Below are positions 11,721 to 64,000 of a stretch of 64,000 nt of DNA, one piece after another. The notes beneath the pieces are model-generated. The model ran no database searches. It had not been told where the DNA came from and saw nothing but the letters and a program-made list of their open reading frames with translations. The stretch comes from Apostichopus japonicus (Eukaryota; Echinodermata; Holothuroidea; Aspidochirotida; Stichopodidae): NCBI RefSeq assembly GCF_037975245.1, contig NC_092570.1:18017918-18081917 (forward strand), given 5' to 3'. Each line of letters opens with the position of its first letter. Within the stretch, counting starts at the first letter, position 1. Both the position numbers and the translations under genes were made by a program.

Positions 11721-12667
11721 AAAAAATGAAAGGAATTTTTCCAACAGCCTTTCTTTGCCTTCTTTTGTTTAAATACTGTGTGGGTCTGAGAACTATATTT
11801 GTCTACTTAGAACTTTATAAATTTCCTGCCAAAAGTCTTTTGCTTTCTATGCCAATGTTCAAGTTCAAAAGTGTTAAGTTCATTATCTATAACAACTCTT
11901 CAAGACCTGGTAATGTAGATATAAACTTAGGTAAACACAACATAAGTGATCATCAATAAGAGCTTAATTATGGTACGACACAGAGAGAAGTGCAGCATAG
12001 TGTATTATCAACTAGGAAGTGCGAGTCTGCTTAAAACGTACGTATTACCCGTAGAATACAGAAATATCTATGATTCAATATTTATTCTCAGTTAAGAGAA
12101 TGAGGAAATTGTCAAACAATCTGACATCCTGTCTATTAAACTGTAGGGATGGTTAAGGTTCTACGGACAGTTGGACACCTACACCTGTAAACAATTTGCC
12201 CAGGTATATAAATTCAGTACATTTGTTGTGTGTGATTTATAATTCAAATCTTCTGAAGTTAATTTGAAAAGCTCTTTTCATTTCCAAGATATATATTACA
12301 AAAATTTAAAAGTTTTGATAAATCTGGGAAACTCATTGAATATGTGTAAACTATGACCTGGAGTGTTGCACTCATCAACATTTCTTATTTTAGCACTTAA
12401 TACTGTAAGTTAACCTTTTATTTAGAAGCCCACATATATCATTTGAATAATGTGATGTTCCACTTTTCAAAGAAAACAATAAAATATTCCAAAAAATTGT
12501 CTGTGGCCCACAAACCTGTGTTTAGTGTCCTTGAAACGTGGAAAGGTTATGAAAACAAAAAGGGATAACATAACAGAAATTTAGGCAGTCACTCCATTTT
12601 CATCATCAATGTGTATAATTAGCTAATGTTTATTCATATAAATAAAACTAGAATATAAAGAAAAGAC

Positions 12668-12849
12668 TTGTAGAATGGTCAATTCTTGGATGGATTTTGA
12701 TGAGATTTGCAGCTGTTTTCATGATTTCTGATACCTATTAGAGTGATTAGGACAATGTTGTAGAATGGTCAATCTAAGATGGATTTTGATGGGAGTTGCA
12801 GCTATTTTCATGATTTCTGATACCTATTACAGTGATTAGGACAATGTTG
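12668..12849. repeat. 90-bp tandem duplication
   Basis: Copies at 12668-12757 and 12758-12847, each starting TTGTAGAATGGTCAAT and ending GTGATTAGGACAATG, with few differences. Confidence 0.9.
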
Positions 12850-13061
12850 TTCATAGGTGTCTGTAGACCTTTAATAAAGTGTCAGTTGGAACACTATGAC
12901 ATTGCATACCTGGGGCGGATACTCAGACATACAGTTTATATATATTACAAGACTTGAGGTAAAACTGGATCATCATGTTACTTACTGTACATAGGTGATA
13001 GCACAGATTGGTAAGTATATAAAACAATAAGATAGAAGACAACAATATAAGACCATCCATT

Positions 13062-13097
13062 AGGGGGGGGGGGGGCGGGGTGTGGTGGGGGGAGGGA
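13062..13097 (+). repeat. G-rich run
   Basis: Thirteen G followed by CGGGG, GGTGGGGGGAGGG. It could form a G-quadruplex on the plus strand; this rests on sequence only. Confidence 0.6.
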
Positions 13098-16000
13098 CTT
13101 AAAATAGTGCTTAAATATCTGTATCTATCATTAAGTGATTATAAATTACCACTTCTGCATGTATGTACTGTCGTATTACTTAAAGGAAGTAAAACTTGTT
13201 AAAGGTAAAGTATATTTTGAATACCTCTTTGTAAGTTAAATTCACAGTTTTGTGTACCTGGCAAAAAGTTTCACGTTCAAACATTAACTGAGCAATGTAG
13301 TTTTCACGGAATCTTGGTCAGGAAATGCAATGAAACTTCGCTATGTACATAATAATATCCACGATACGGGGCAGGGGAACAGGGGAGGGGAAGGTATAGT
13401 TGGATCGCTGGGTAAGTTCGAACATTGCAATTTTACGGACACAGAAGAAACTGAACTGTTTCCTGACTGACCCAATTCTGGGTAAATACCATTTTCCTTC
13501 CAAATCTAGTTTTACAGTGTTCTACAGCTTACTATATACATCAGTCCCAGGCCCCAAAGTTGGACAATAAATGGCTATAGAAGATAATGGAAGGTGATAT
13601 CAGCTTTAATGCCTGCATGGCTCAACTTGCTCTACAAAGAAAATTGCACTGTGATCTGACAATGGTACAGTATCACACAGCAGTTTATCGGTCTACACTG
13701 TGTGTTTGTCCAATACTTTTATACTACAGAAGCAAAAGTAAAGATATATATATACATGTATTATATACTCTTGGTCCATTGAATTAGGCTGCATTCCACA
13801 CTACTATGTTACATTTAATCATTTATGAGAAATGTATACTGTACAAGGAATATAAATATGTCCTCATGATCCCATTCATTTAACTAAGAAAAAGTACTGG
13901 CTATTTTGCAGGAAACATGTTTTCCTGAGGAGAAGGATGTCTTGTACGAAGTGCTCGGGTGCAATGCATTGTTCAGTTGATCCACATTACATTAAATGCA
14001 GACAGAAATAATGTACTGTAGGTTAGAACTAAATGACATGAGATTACTTAACACATGACAACCATACTTAAGAGTATCAAAACAAGAGGAGACATGATCT
14101 CCAGGAGTTTCCTTATAAATCAAATCCTACCACATATTTGAGTCTTTGGTTTGGCTTTAAACATAAACTCACAGCAGGGTTATTCAGGTCCTAATAACCA
14201 GACCTTGTGCCCATTCAAATGGAAGATGTACCCTAATCAGAAAAAGCCAATACTCACAACTCCTGCCACTGCAAATTCATTGATTCGTGGAGGTACAGTA
14301 TGTAACTTTAGCTTTGATGGAATTTTACTCTGAGCTACATGCCACCCCATTTCCACCCTGTTAACTATTTATTTCTAGGTAAACTTGCACAATGTAGTAC
14401 ACATCTCTAGTTCGGTATGCATTAAGCCATTTCCCCTTGTTCTTTAAAGTATACTTATAGGAATCTAATTCAGTAAAAAATGACTTTCTCAACTGTCAAC
14501 AAGGTAATTCATTTCCTGAAAAGGCATGCAGGATAATTTTACTGTCTGGTTACTTGTTCTTTTTGGCTAATTTGCATTTGAAGTTTGAAACTGGTCAATT
14601 AACGGTGAACTTTGAAAAACTTTGTCAAGTGCTACTTCAAAATTACTTTCCATGCCATCCTACATTTACATGGGGGCAGTATTACAGAAAAGAGCAAACA
14701 AATGCAAAGACCATTAACACGTTGACTAATTACGTTAGGTCTATTTTGATTTATGATTTGTTTCAGTCAGTTGTCACCCTTACCTCAGACATGCCTATAA
14801 CAGTACCTGACAAGTCAAGCTGTCCAGGAGTATGGTCCATTACTGAACATACATTGGCTGAACAGTTTTTACAAAATCTAAGACAACAGATAATGTGTTC
14901 CTGGTGTGCATTTGTTCTAACTATACGCTGCAGTTATAGAATTGCCATAAGTTTTAGCTTTTAAATATTTATTTTCAAAAATGACATAGTTTACATAATT
15001 TGTTTCCTGAGAGGATATAAACAAATGATAAATGGGCATGGGTAGCAAGGTAATGAACAAAAGTATGAAAGTACGGTACATATGGATGAAAGGGAAACAA
15101 GGCAAGTCTCAAAATTTGGGTTAGATGCTGAATTGCAAATGGATTTATCTCTTTGCCATTAGAAAAAAAAAAGAGACTCTCATTTTTCTACCAGAACACT
15201 TAAAGAAAAAAACATTTGTTATAAGGTTGGTCAACAAGTCATCAGTCAACAATTGGCATGATTTGGTTACTACCGTAACCTAACAAAAGCCCTTTATTAC
15301 TGCTTGTTATCAGCATTTACTCTCAATAGCCTTTACAATAATTGATGTGTACTGCAATTCAGGAAAATGCAAGTGACCACTTCACTTTAGCCAGTTGTGT
15401 TTTACGCACAAGTTTACATTTAGTTAGCAAAAGGGAGAATTAAGTTAAAATTCTATGCCTTAAAGGAGAGATATTCTGGATAATCTTGTGTGCACACCAT
15501 TGACTCTGGTCCTTGATCTTTTTCCACTAAACCATTAATCTCACATATTTCTTACAATTTCATATAGGCATTAACTACAGTATCCTATCTGCAACTGATT
15601 CATTACACTTTTGTACCATTTCTTGTCGGTAATTAGATATCATTCTTTTTGATTTTTGCTGGTCAAGTAATATATGACTCATTTCCTTATTCACACTGCT
15701 GCTAGATGGTGGATGTAATCCCATTCTGAAAGTCATATGTGGTCCTAGAAAAATTCAATGACTACAGACTGAGTTTTCAATCTGTTACATGCACACACTG
15801 GGATAGTCCAGATAAGTGCCATGGTAGGCTATTAAGGTAAGGCACCCTAGGGGATTTCAGCCAATATTTTGGATAAATTCATATTGATACTCATAATGGT
15901 ATTGATTTGATTTGTTGGGGATATCCCCCTCAATATGCCAACTTTTATCTTGAAAAGTATATATAAAGTTCTGTGAAGTACTCCCTGAACATTATTCATT

Positions 16001-16399
16001 ATTCAAAGAATGACATAATGTGAACACCAATCGTGTTGAAGCCTCGCCTGGCATTTCATAATCAAGTTTGAAATTGTGATAAACTGCCGAACAATTACTG
16101 GGGTAATAAATTGCTCTCCACCCATCTGCTGAGCAAATACCCACAAAATAATACTTTAATGAGCTATGTACTGTATCAAACTTTATATTCCCATTGCCAC
16201 TCTGGGGTAAAGGAATTGGTCTTTAGTCTGTTGTGTTGTGTCACTATCGAAATAATGTGCTATTGAACCATGTATCATACATGTACTGTATTAAACTTTG
16301 GCACAATTGCAGAATACAATGCAGTTAAAGAAACTTATCTACGTAGCCCGCTACACTGGCTTTGCCATCAGCATGCAATGGAATGCTTGTTAATGTCAC

Positions 16400-18600
16400 A
16401 TTGAGAAAGGGCATTCTGCTAACGTAGCCAGTGGAGCCAACAGAGCTAGCTAATGTTTGACTTTGAATACTTGTTAAGCAAATCCTGTACAAACTTCCAA
16501 TACATGAAAAATCCACCTTCTAATGTAGCCAGTGGAGCCAACAGAGCTAGCTAATAGTGGACTAAGCTGTCAACAAAGTATGTTGCATCATTTTCAAAAG
16601 CAATTTGTCAAAGAGTGCTTTTGCTGTTAAAAAAAATTGCCTAGCCTAGGCTGACAGCGTAGCCATCGTTTCATCAAGTGTTGTTTGCGTGTTGCGTGGT
16701 ATTCCGCAATTGCTTACAACTTTTCAATTTTTATCCACAGAGCCACTTCCTAAGCTAATAATCTGAAGTTAACACATGCGCTAACAGCTAAGTACGTACG
16801 TTTGCTTGCTATATACTAATTAGTAATTACTATACTATTTACATGTACCCTATGGGACTAGATCTGTAGCCTAGGCTAGCAATCGTACTGTACGCCTGTG
16901 GATGCTACAACTTACATTAGGCCTAAGCTATGCGATATGTTGTTGTGGGACTGTTGCTAGCGGTAGTACATATTGTGACCTTTCATGAAGTTTTTTTTTA
17001 GCTTATTTGTGTGTACATCATGACTTCTATAATAATAGCACTGAAAAAAATAAGACGAAGCACCTTTTTCCAGAAGAGAGAAAGACTTGTACCAACCTGC
17101 AGTCATGTTGAATTCGCATAACAGGCCTCGGTTCGTAGATTATTGGCTCGTTGTGCTTTTGTGTGGGATTGTATTTATGGTGTAAACGTAATCGCATTGT
17201 TGTGCTCATTGGCATCACATGACGCTGGTAATAGTTGTGCCTAATACCACTGGAAGAGAGTACCCGTATAATCATAATAGCTAAGAATTTTGCTTAATTT
17301 TATTGCTTATAGATTTTCCACATAATGTTTATGCCATCAGAGTGGAATTTAAATGTCTTATCTTGGTTTAGAGGAATTCTTATCCGTTGTTCAGCTGGTT
17401 GTTTACAAACGACAGCTGATCGGTTGATGACGTCAACAGGCGCCGTAAAAATTGGTCAGTGGCATAGAGTTTAGGAGCGGTTCAGCGAATAAATGAAATG
17501 AAGATTGACTTTTAAATTTCTCGACACCCCTGTCCCACGCCCCCTCCACCAGCTGAATCTGGTAGTACTAACCATTCAGTTCTGGGATCAAGTCCCTGTA
17601 AGAAGTTTTGTGAAAAGAAAACGTGGCCGACTTAAAACGGAGACGCTGCGAATAAAAGCTTGGTCAGTTTACAGCGCTCATGTTCTAGAAAGATTTTCAA
17701 TGCTTCATCAAGACAAAATACGGACTTAAATTCTTGTAAATCATAGATGTGTACGTCCTGAAAACAATTCCCGCAGTAATTATGTTTCGCCTATTTTGCT
17801 GAGGCTACTTTCGTAAAATTTTAATTCAAACTTACACAACGAACGTATCATCTTGAAGGTGGGGGTTTGACCTGTGTAATCGAAAAAACTTGGACTTCTT
17901 ATGAAGCATCTGTAAGCTGATTACAATTTAGTAGTTTAGCTCAAACCTATATATCTGAATTGAGTGGGAAGTGATCGTTTGCTATATTTCATTTGGTCGA
18001 ATTGATATAAATGTTACGGTGTACATCACAAACGGTATGATCTTTCTTTATAATGATGCGGAAGGTCACCACTAAACAATAGGCCAGAGTGTGAAGACTC
18101 GCGCACAAAGAAATGTCTCATGCCGGTAATCTGACCTAGTTTCGAATGAGGTGTTACAGAATATTAGACACCATCATCGATCCCAGAAAATACACACACA
18201 GCTTGCTACCGTCGGTAATTAGACATTAGTGTACAGTCAAGCAGCTACAGTCAATACCCACAACAGTGTACATAGCAGCGATGGACATCTCAGGTCCAGA
18301 TAAAAGATAACAAGGTATCATGTATAGTTACTGTCTGCGTTTTGTAGCGTCAAGAAAAAACTTCACTTGCAAGCAATGGAAAGTTAACTTTTTTCAGTGG
18401 GTGGCACCCAGTTTGGGGCGAGTCTTCAAAGCCTTTAATACTCGGTACTGAGAATCAGGGACAAATAATCCTGCAGTGCATTTTCTCCCGGTACTCGACC
18501 GACTGGCATACGTTTATTATATATAGGCTAGGTTACTAGTCTTACGTGTATTGTGAAGCTTATTTTTTAACCAAGAATTGCTGTAATCAGTGACTCAGGA
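16400..18600. other. Intergenic region, locally CpG-richer
   Basis: Somewhat more GC and CpG than its surroundings around 17330-18560, with a perfect CRE (TGACGTCA) at 17428-17435. This could mark a promoter, but no exon could be assigned on either strand. It also holds a 36-bp duplication at 16419-16454 and 16520-16555. Confidence 0.35.
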
Positions 18601-21600
18601 ATTCATGGTAACTGAAACACTCATTTGAATCTAAAACTAATGCCCAAGAAAAATTTGACCTTTTAATATTTTTAATAACTATCTTGTCTGGTTTTGTTTA
18701 TTCCTATTGCTTTGAACAATAATTGTTCCTATGGGCATTGAATGATATTTAGCACTAAAAGCTAAAGAAATCTATCCATTGCATAGTTCCGGGTGGGGAA
18801 TGGGGAGGGTGTTTCTGTATGTCTTACACTTACACATCTTACACTAAAGAATTCGCTCATAAAGTAAAAGAAACAGTTTATAAAAAAGAGAAAAAAGGTG
18901 TGATCATGATTTCCATATTTATTTTCTTTACAGATTCAATTGAAATGAAACTTTAAGATTATATACACGTAAATTCTCAGGCACAATTAAAATTCTCTCT
19001 TATGTTTCCCAATCTTCGTAAGACAAACTCAAGAACTTTCCAGAGGCTGCTGAAAGCACATTTCAAGGCATTCAATGGAATTGTCCATATTTTAAAGTTC
19101 ATATGTATTAACTGCCCCTTATTCATTACCAGTTAATCACAAATGAAATACAAATGAAAATAGTTAAGGGTCACCATTCCTCCCCTCCAGCCCCAACCCC
19201 CCCCCCCCCCAAAGAAAAGGAATTAGTGTTACTGATCTTGAAAATGATAGATAACACAAACCAAAATAAAAATAAAAATCTGCTGTTAGAAAGGTGATAA
19301 GAGACCAGAGAGCTTGAAATATATTTAGTTTTAAAGCAATATAATAGATGCATGGATGCTACCTGAATATAGTGATGCACAGTGTATTAAACCTAATACT
19401 TAAACAACACTGATAAATATTAACCCCCCCCCCCCCTCTAACAGATGCTGTTCAAGCAATATATAATTTTCCACTCATTACAATTAATTATGAGAATTAT
19501 GATTTTTTTTTCTTCTTTTTCTTCTTTTTCTTTTTTTCTTTCTTTCCTTATTTGGTTTGTCCGATTAGTAGAAGAATGATGAAAGAACTTTAAGATAGAT
19601 ATAACTACGAAATCACTATGTATAATCTGCTTTTGTTTGAAGGCATTCCTTATTGTCTAAGCTTGTTATAAAGATGAAGAAAAGCTCAATTACAAAAAGT
19701 GTGAGTTTTACGAAAACAATTATGTTTGAATAAACAATAGATTGACGAGATCTTGTCATAAATAGATTTATAGTATGGATGAAAGACGATTCCTGCCTTA
19801 GCACCTGATTGGTTAATACACACGGTTCTGATAAAAATCTACTTTTTAAATTAATTTTCACCACATCACCATGACAATAATAATAATAATATCAAAAATG
19901 TTATATTTGTTTGAGATTAGAAGCAGTTAGCTTAGACTAATCATCACATTAAACGGATTAGCTAGCATGATTAGTGAGTGTTTTACTGTTAATCTTGTTT
20001 GAATAACAAACTTAAAATTTATATACTGTCAAATCAAAAACTGGGATGAAACTGAAACAACACAAAAGTAAACACGACGTTAAGATGATATGAGCAGTGG
20101 TTAATACGAGGTATCTAACGTCAAATTAATTGATTGATTAATTAGTTCAAAACCAACATAAATGTTCTCAGGGCAGTAAATTACCAATTGAAACTAACCA
20201 GACACATTTTTAACTCAAGAGGGAATATTTCTTGGGTCAGTCTGAGAGGACATATTGGCTTTACTTGTATCACATTAAGAAGGATGGTTAATGACATGAT
20301 ATTCTTAATTCCCCCCACACCTAACCCAATCCACCCACACCCACCCCCCCCCCAACTTCCAAATCATCACATGTTAAAATTAACTAACAATAAATTGATA
20401 CTTTTGTTATTTTAACAGGGATTATATGATAAATCTATCTTCACATTTTCAATTATCTTCTATCATTGAGGAAGTTGATTGTGTTTTGTATATGATTAAT
20501 GTTACATTATGTACTGTCTAAAGCATTGCATCATAAACTTAAAACTTTTATACAGCATACCTGTATTGATTTACATCATCAAGGTTTCATTACACACACC
20601 AATACCTTAACAACCTGCCCAGAAATATCCTTTTAATTAAATCTTGTCATAGGAATGAAGTTTTGATGAAGGCATCACTGAAGCAAGATACATATTTGGT
20701 TTTTTTATAAAGTTTTCTACCAATTATGATACTACCAAATATTAAACTTGAAGTACAATGGACACAAAGGGAGTTAAGAATAATTTGTAACTGAGATAAA
20801 AACCAGCTTGTTTCCTGTGGCAAAATCTTCCTGATGCTAACCTGTTCGGACTGAAGCTTCTTAAAATTTAAGACAATACAAGACACTAACAATCAACTTT
20901 TTTTATACTTATAGTAAATTAAAGCAATACTATCAAGTTTAATTTGATTGTCATAACTAAGTTATAGTTACAAGAACATATTATGAACATAAATGTTCAT
21001 TTCAACAAAGAGACAAAGCTACATATCAAGGCTAAATTGAAAATGAAAGAATGTTCCCTTAGTCCCCCCCTCCTCTCTCCCTCCCTCCCCTCCCCCTCCA
21101 AAGAAAATAATAATAATGAAACAGTAGATTTGTTGAAACTATGTCTAAGGTCACAGATAGTGAAGTAGCTCAAAGAATGCAGGAAAATTCAAGAGAAGTT
21201 TGGACTAATTAACTTTTATAATTAAGGCATTCATGATTTGTAAGAATATAACGAAAGCTTACATGATCGCGGGATATGAAAATATGCAGAGTCTTCATTT
21301 AATGGTGACGATAACAGAATTTTGTTTCTTTTTATTATTGCAATATGTGTAATGTAGGTAAAAATTTGAGCTTTGACAACCAATATTTTAGACTAATTTT
21401 GTAATTTGATACCCTTGTGTAAATTTTCATGTTAACATAATCATTGGTTCAGATTCAGGAAATCCCTACAGAATTAATATCTCACGGATATCAGGTAACA
21501 TCAGGTAAATCAACTACATTATGATGGAAACTGCAAAAATCAATGTAAAACTGCTGACATGACATATCCCGGCGAATTAAACTAAAGTACAATGAATTAA

Positions 21601-22240
21601 TGTCGTAACTTCCATTTAGGCAGCAGATAAGTTTCATACCAATTTGCATATTTTATTTCTTATAATTACTACAATTTCCTTGCCCGTCACCAAATACTAT
21701 CTCTGAATTTCAACAACAAAAAATCTTGGAAAGACTTCAATACCAATTCTTTGGCACAACAACTGTGCAAGTTTATAGATTAACAAATTACAAAGTTTTC
21801 AATCTGTAGGTGCAGAAAATGCTATCATGAGAGCTCGAGCAATCCCATGAATTAGGAATATGGTCACTCTTTTACTCTTGAACGAGTCATAGTTAATTTT
21901 AAAAGGTTTAAGGAAACAGATCCAAAATAGTACTATTTATAGTTAAACCGTAGGCATTTGGGGAGACTGAACTATGGCCTACTGCTTTAAGAATAACTCT
22001 TTAGTGTAGTACTATTTATAGTTAAAGCTTAGACATTTGTGGAGACTGAACTATGGCCAACTACTGTAAAAATAACTCTTTACTGTATATGTATAATAGT
22101 ATAATATATATTAGTATCATAGTAAAACTGTTCATACTCTAATACTGTAGTAAAATAACCGTTTAATTTGGTGTTTTACTTTGAACGTTAGTACTAAGCG
22201 AGACTGTACTGTACTCAGTAATGTTTGCAGATAAAGTACT
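18600..22240. other. Intergenic AT-rich region, no gene seen
   Basis: Contains several C homopolymer runs (about 19198, 19424, 20345, 21064), a T/C-rich tract at 19502-19550 and an 80-bp duplication at 21928-22085. No coding signal was found. Confidence 0.5.
21928..22085. repeat. 80-bp tandem duplication
   Basis: Copies start TAGTACTATTTATAGTTAAA at 21928 and 22008, each with GGAGACTGAACTATGGCC. About 3 kb or less downstream of the flippase stop, so possibly in its 3' UTR or beyond. Confidence 0.85.
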
Positions 22241-22243
22241 CAC

Positions 22244-22452
22244 CGATGCATCTAATCACTTCAACCAAAGATGCATCTAATCTCTTCAACAAAAGATGCA
22301 TCTAAATTTCTAATCTCTTCAACCAAGGATGCATCTAATAGCTTCAACCAATGCAAAGATGCATCTAATCTCTTCAACCACTGATGCATCTAATCTCTTC
22401 AACCAATGATGCATCTAATCCCTTCAACCAATGATGCATCTAATCTCTTCAT
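22244..22452. repeat. Minisatellite, 25-bp unit, eight copies
   Basis: Unit GATGCATCTAATCTCTTCAA plus CCAA with small indels. Each copy carries the palindrome GATGCATC. Confidence 0.92.
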
Positions 22453-22817
22453 CAAATACCTGAGTACAGTATTCCACTGACATTAGTTACCCTTGGAAAA
22501 TCAACAGTACTTCCAATAAAAGACAATGCAATTTACTGAACTGCATACTCAAAGTCTTTACACAAAATTGTTCGCTCCGAGAATATGTCAAAATTGTTTT
22601 ATGCAACAGGTGAGTGATATATGATCGTGCTTGTGCCAAAACCAACCACTGTTCAATAAAACACAAACTCGCATATCTCTTCATATATCACTCATGTAAA
22701 TGCCCTGATTAACCAAACCATGATGTTGATGGAAGTTTCCTGGCTTTGATAGGATTATACAATTTGGATTCATTATTTGTGCTCTATTAGCATCACTTCC
22801 GCAAAAACAAATCTACG

Positions 22818-61789
<38,972 letters not shown>

Positions 61790-61837
61790 CTGCATGGAAA
61801 GATTCGGACGACGAAGTGTGTTAGATCAAGTGACATA

Positions 61838-62229
61838 CAGTGGCGGAGCTAGGGGTATTGGTCAGGAGGGGCGAGAATGGTCTGTAGGGGCGCTTTCGAC
61901 ACCATCTAAGCGGAGGGCCACCACAGGTTGGCGCGTAGCGTACAGAAATTTTTTGAGTAAAGATACTCCCTAGATCGCCGGAAATGACCCTTTCCGGGCC
62001 TGACTAATTTGCAGATAAACAAAGAATAAATAGGTGTTATCGCCAAATTACACCTACAAAATGTGACAAATGTCAATAGGTAGATGAGAGCGCAATAAAA
62101 AAGTCAATAATCGCGAATAAGTAAAAAGTGGTAAAGAGCTGAAAAGGGCGCCAGCAGTCCATTTGAGTCCTTTGAGTCAGTCAGGGGGGCACCGCCCCCC
62201 CCCCTGACTGTATGGACGCTCTGCCACTG
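61838..62229. mobile_element. hAT-type MITE next to flippase exon A
   Basis: 392 bp with ends CAGTGGCGGAGCTAGG and, inverted, CAGTGGCAGAGCGTCC, flanked by 8-bp direct repeats GTGACATA (61830-61837 and 62230-62237). No coding capacity. Its near end is 48 bp upstream of the border of exon A. Confidence 0.88.
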
Positions 62230-62237
62230 GTGACATA

Positions 62238-64000
62238 CAGCGTACACATAACACGAAAAAGAATCCTAGACTAGCATGTGCTACAAACTTTCAGTATTTT
62301 CAAAATGAAACTGCAGTGATGAGAAACTAGAAAAATTGAACAAGTTTCAGATCAGTGAGTACAATGGTTTCAGTTTGGAGACGGAGGGTAACATGATCTA
62401 CGTAAGTTATCATATATAGCAGACATCATACAGTACATACAGTATAAACATAGATTACTGTAGCATTTCAAGAATAATTAACAATATGAGTTTAGCTAGT
62501 ATTCAGCAATGTGCAGAAATGTATATGAATTTACTGTACTGTACAGATCATCGCTAGTACTGTACAGTAGCTGGTTGAATAAAGAAGAAAAGTCAAATAA
62601 AGGTCCTTACTGTATGTTCAAACTAAAAGGAACAGCAGTCGTGAAAGCATTTCACTTCAATTTTAGAATGTTAAAATTTGAGGCCAATACCGATGACCTT
62701 CAAGCAGACTTCTGTCTAGTTCTGCTGCAATTTGTGTTTTACAAAAATATACCATTAATGATGAATATAATAGACATATTTAGCTAAATAATTAACAAAA
62801 TATGATGTGAACCCTAAAACAAAATTTACACTACATGCATATTACTGCATACCAGCACTGTAGAGGTTTACAGAGCTTATTACAAATCACATCAAAATTG
62901 TAATGCATACAGTAGTAGAAACAACTTACAGGTAATCTTTATGGCAAAACAAAGAGTGCTGTTGGCAATGCAAAACTTTTACAGTAGTACCACTAACATA
63001 CATGTAGTTGTTTCTACATCACATCATACAGCACTGAATATATTGAATTTGTCCTTTTCTTTAATATTCTCACCAGTTGTACAGTGCATTAACATTGTTA
63101 AAAGGTTTCAAAACCCATACAAGGGATTTACATAAAAATTCAACTTTAGCACAAGGTTGTGTACATAGCAAACATACATGTACAGTACTGTACAACTCAT
63201 AGCACGCATATCAAACAGTGTAAGATTTGGCCACTTAAAAATGCCTTGAGCAAAATTGTTGTTGTCAGTGATGTTTCATGACTTTGGAATAATATTTATT
63301 ACATTTAAATAATTCTACATATTTATAAATAGTATACAGTATCTTTGTGTGATGGTTTCTGCCGGATCGGGTCAGTTAAGAAATAGTTAAAAGTAGTTAA
63401 TAGTTAATAGTATCAAAGGCAGATGATACTGTACACATTGTTACTTTACTGTACAGTACATATGTCAAATATAAAAGCTTTTACCGCAATTAGGCTCTAC
63501 TGTGTAATTAACTATTTAGTATTTGAATAGTACACGTAAGACTCTGGGTTAATAAGTAATTCAAGCAAAATAAAGAGTGTTTAAAGATGTCCAAAGGTTC
63601 TGTTTGTACAACTTACTCCTTGCTGAGCTGTAAGCTATGTCATAGTACAGTATGCTATGACTATGATTAAACCAGGGATTTGGTATACGTAACAACTCCC
63701 TTATTCAATGAACAACTTAAAGAATCGCACGATGTGGGCAGACACACCCAATGACTCAATTTTAAGATGGAAAATCCATCTTTAGAACATAAAACTTCAA
63801 AAGTAGCAATTTCTACACTCAAATTTCATCCCTTTTCTGAATGAAAAAGGACAAATTATTGTGACTGTGGTCTGACTGATCCCAAATTCCCACCTAATAT
63901 GCAATGTTTTTGTCAGTATCTTCCGAAACATGCCAACTCATAGACCTTTATCTTTGGACATTTTACTATACATGTATAGAATTGACAAAATTTTGTCGTA
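62238..64000. other. Flippase 5' region, no exon identified
   Basis: AT-rich with repeated TACTGTAC motifs. If exon A is internal, the first flippase exon should lie here or beyond. Several GTAAGT/GTAAGG sites on the minus strand (for example at 62611, 62932 and 63617) lack a plausible start codon in frame before them. Confidence 0.35.

Larger units (their letters stand above)
11519..16400. other. Intergenic region, no gene seen
   Basis: Upstream of ATG4. It holds a 90-bp tandem duplication and a G-run. The longest open frame (14554-14964, plus) has no recognisable motif, no codon pattern and no splice context, so it is not called as a gene. Confidence 0.5.

Noticed and set aside
14554-14964. 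136-codon plus-strand ORF
   Set aside because: No motif, no homologue that I recognise, ordinary AT-rich composition and no flanking splice or promoter signs.
17505-17729. 74-codon plus-strand ORF with a basic stretch
   Set aside because: No supporting signals; length is within chance for this base composition.
62509-62787. 92-codon plus-strand ORF
   Set aside because: Unrecognised, AT-rich, no splice or promoter context; within chance expectation.

Overview
This is a stretch of animal (metazoan) nuclear DNA. It is AT-rich, has many introns with GT-AG borders and is full of micro- and minisatellites. Both recognisable genes lie on the minus strand. The organism looks like a marine invertebrate. 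A tRNA-headed SINE at about 37985-38212, whose 3' part recalls echinoderm SINEs as I remember them, and the general character of the sequence make an echinoderm the best guess; this is inference, not proof.

Gene 1 (minus, 11518 down to 2800, continuing off the left edge) is an ATG4-type cysteine protease of autophagy. Seven coding exons give residues 1-337, from the start Met to just past the Asp-Pro-His motif. The catalytic Cys89, Asp297 and His299 are all present. The last exon or exons with the C-terminal tail lie left of base 1.

Gene 2 (minus, about 61789 down to 22818) is a class 6 P4-ATPase, a phospholipid flippase closest by eye to vertebrate ATP11B/ATP11A/ATP11C. I placed 28 core exons plus two or three tail exons, and every core junction keeps the reading frame. 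The core carries the actuator DGET, the TM4 PISL, the phosphorylation motif DKTGTLT, KGAES in the nucleotide-binding domain, TGDK and GDGANDVS. An extreme N-terminal exon is probably upstream and was not found. The total is about 1,165-1,195 residues.

Layout: 1-2640, ATG4 intron with tRNA-like repeats; 2800-11518, ATG4 exons; 11519-22817, intergenic DNA with small tandem repeats and no gene I can support; 22818-34456, flippase C-terminal tail exons separated by long introns full of satellites; 35289-61789, flippase core; 61838-62229, a hAT-type MITE; the rest to 64000 shows no recognisable gene. The two genes are in the same orientation 11.3 kb apart. Nothing shows that they work together, though both act at membranes: ATG4 processes the lipid-conjugated ATG8/LC3 proteins and the flippase moves aminophospholipids.

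The most interesting points concern how repeats and splicing interact in the flippase gene. A 370-bp hAT MITE inserted exactly into the splice donor of the exon at 41822-41984 and duplicated the donor as its 8-bp target site. An 18-nt microexon at 35953-35970 would leave an in-frame stop at the junction if skipped. A 1.2-kb minisatellite runs right up to another splice donor. One possible tail exon can be read in two frames from acceptors 2 nt apart. I found no clearly undescribed multi-gene system.
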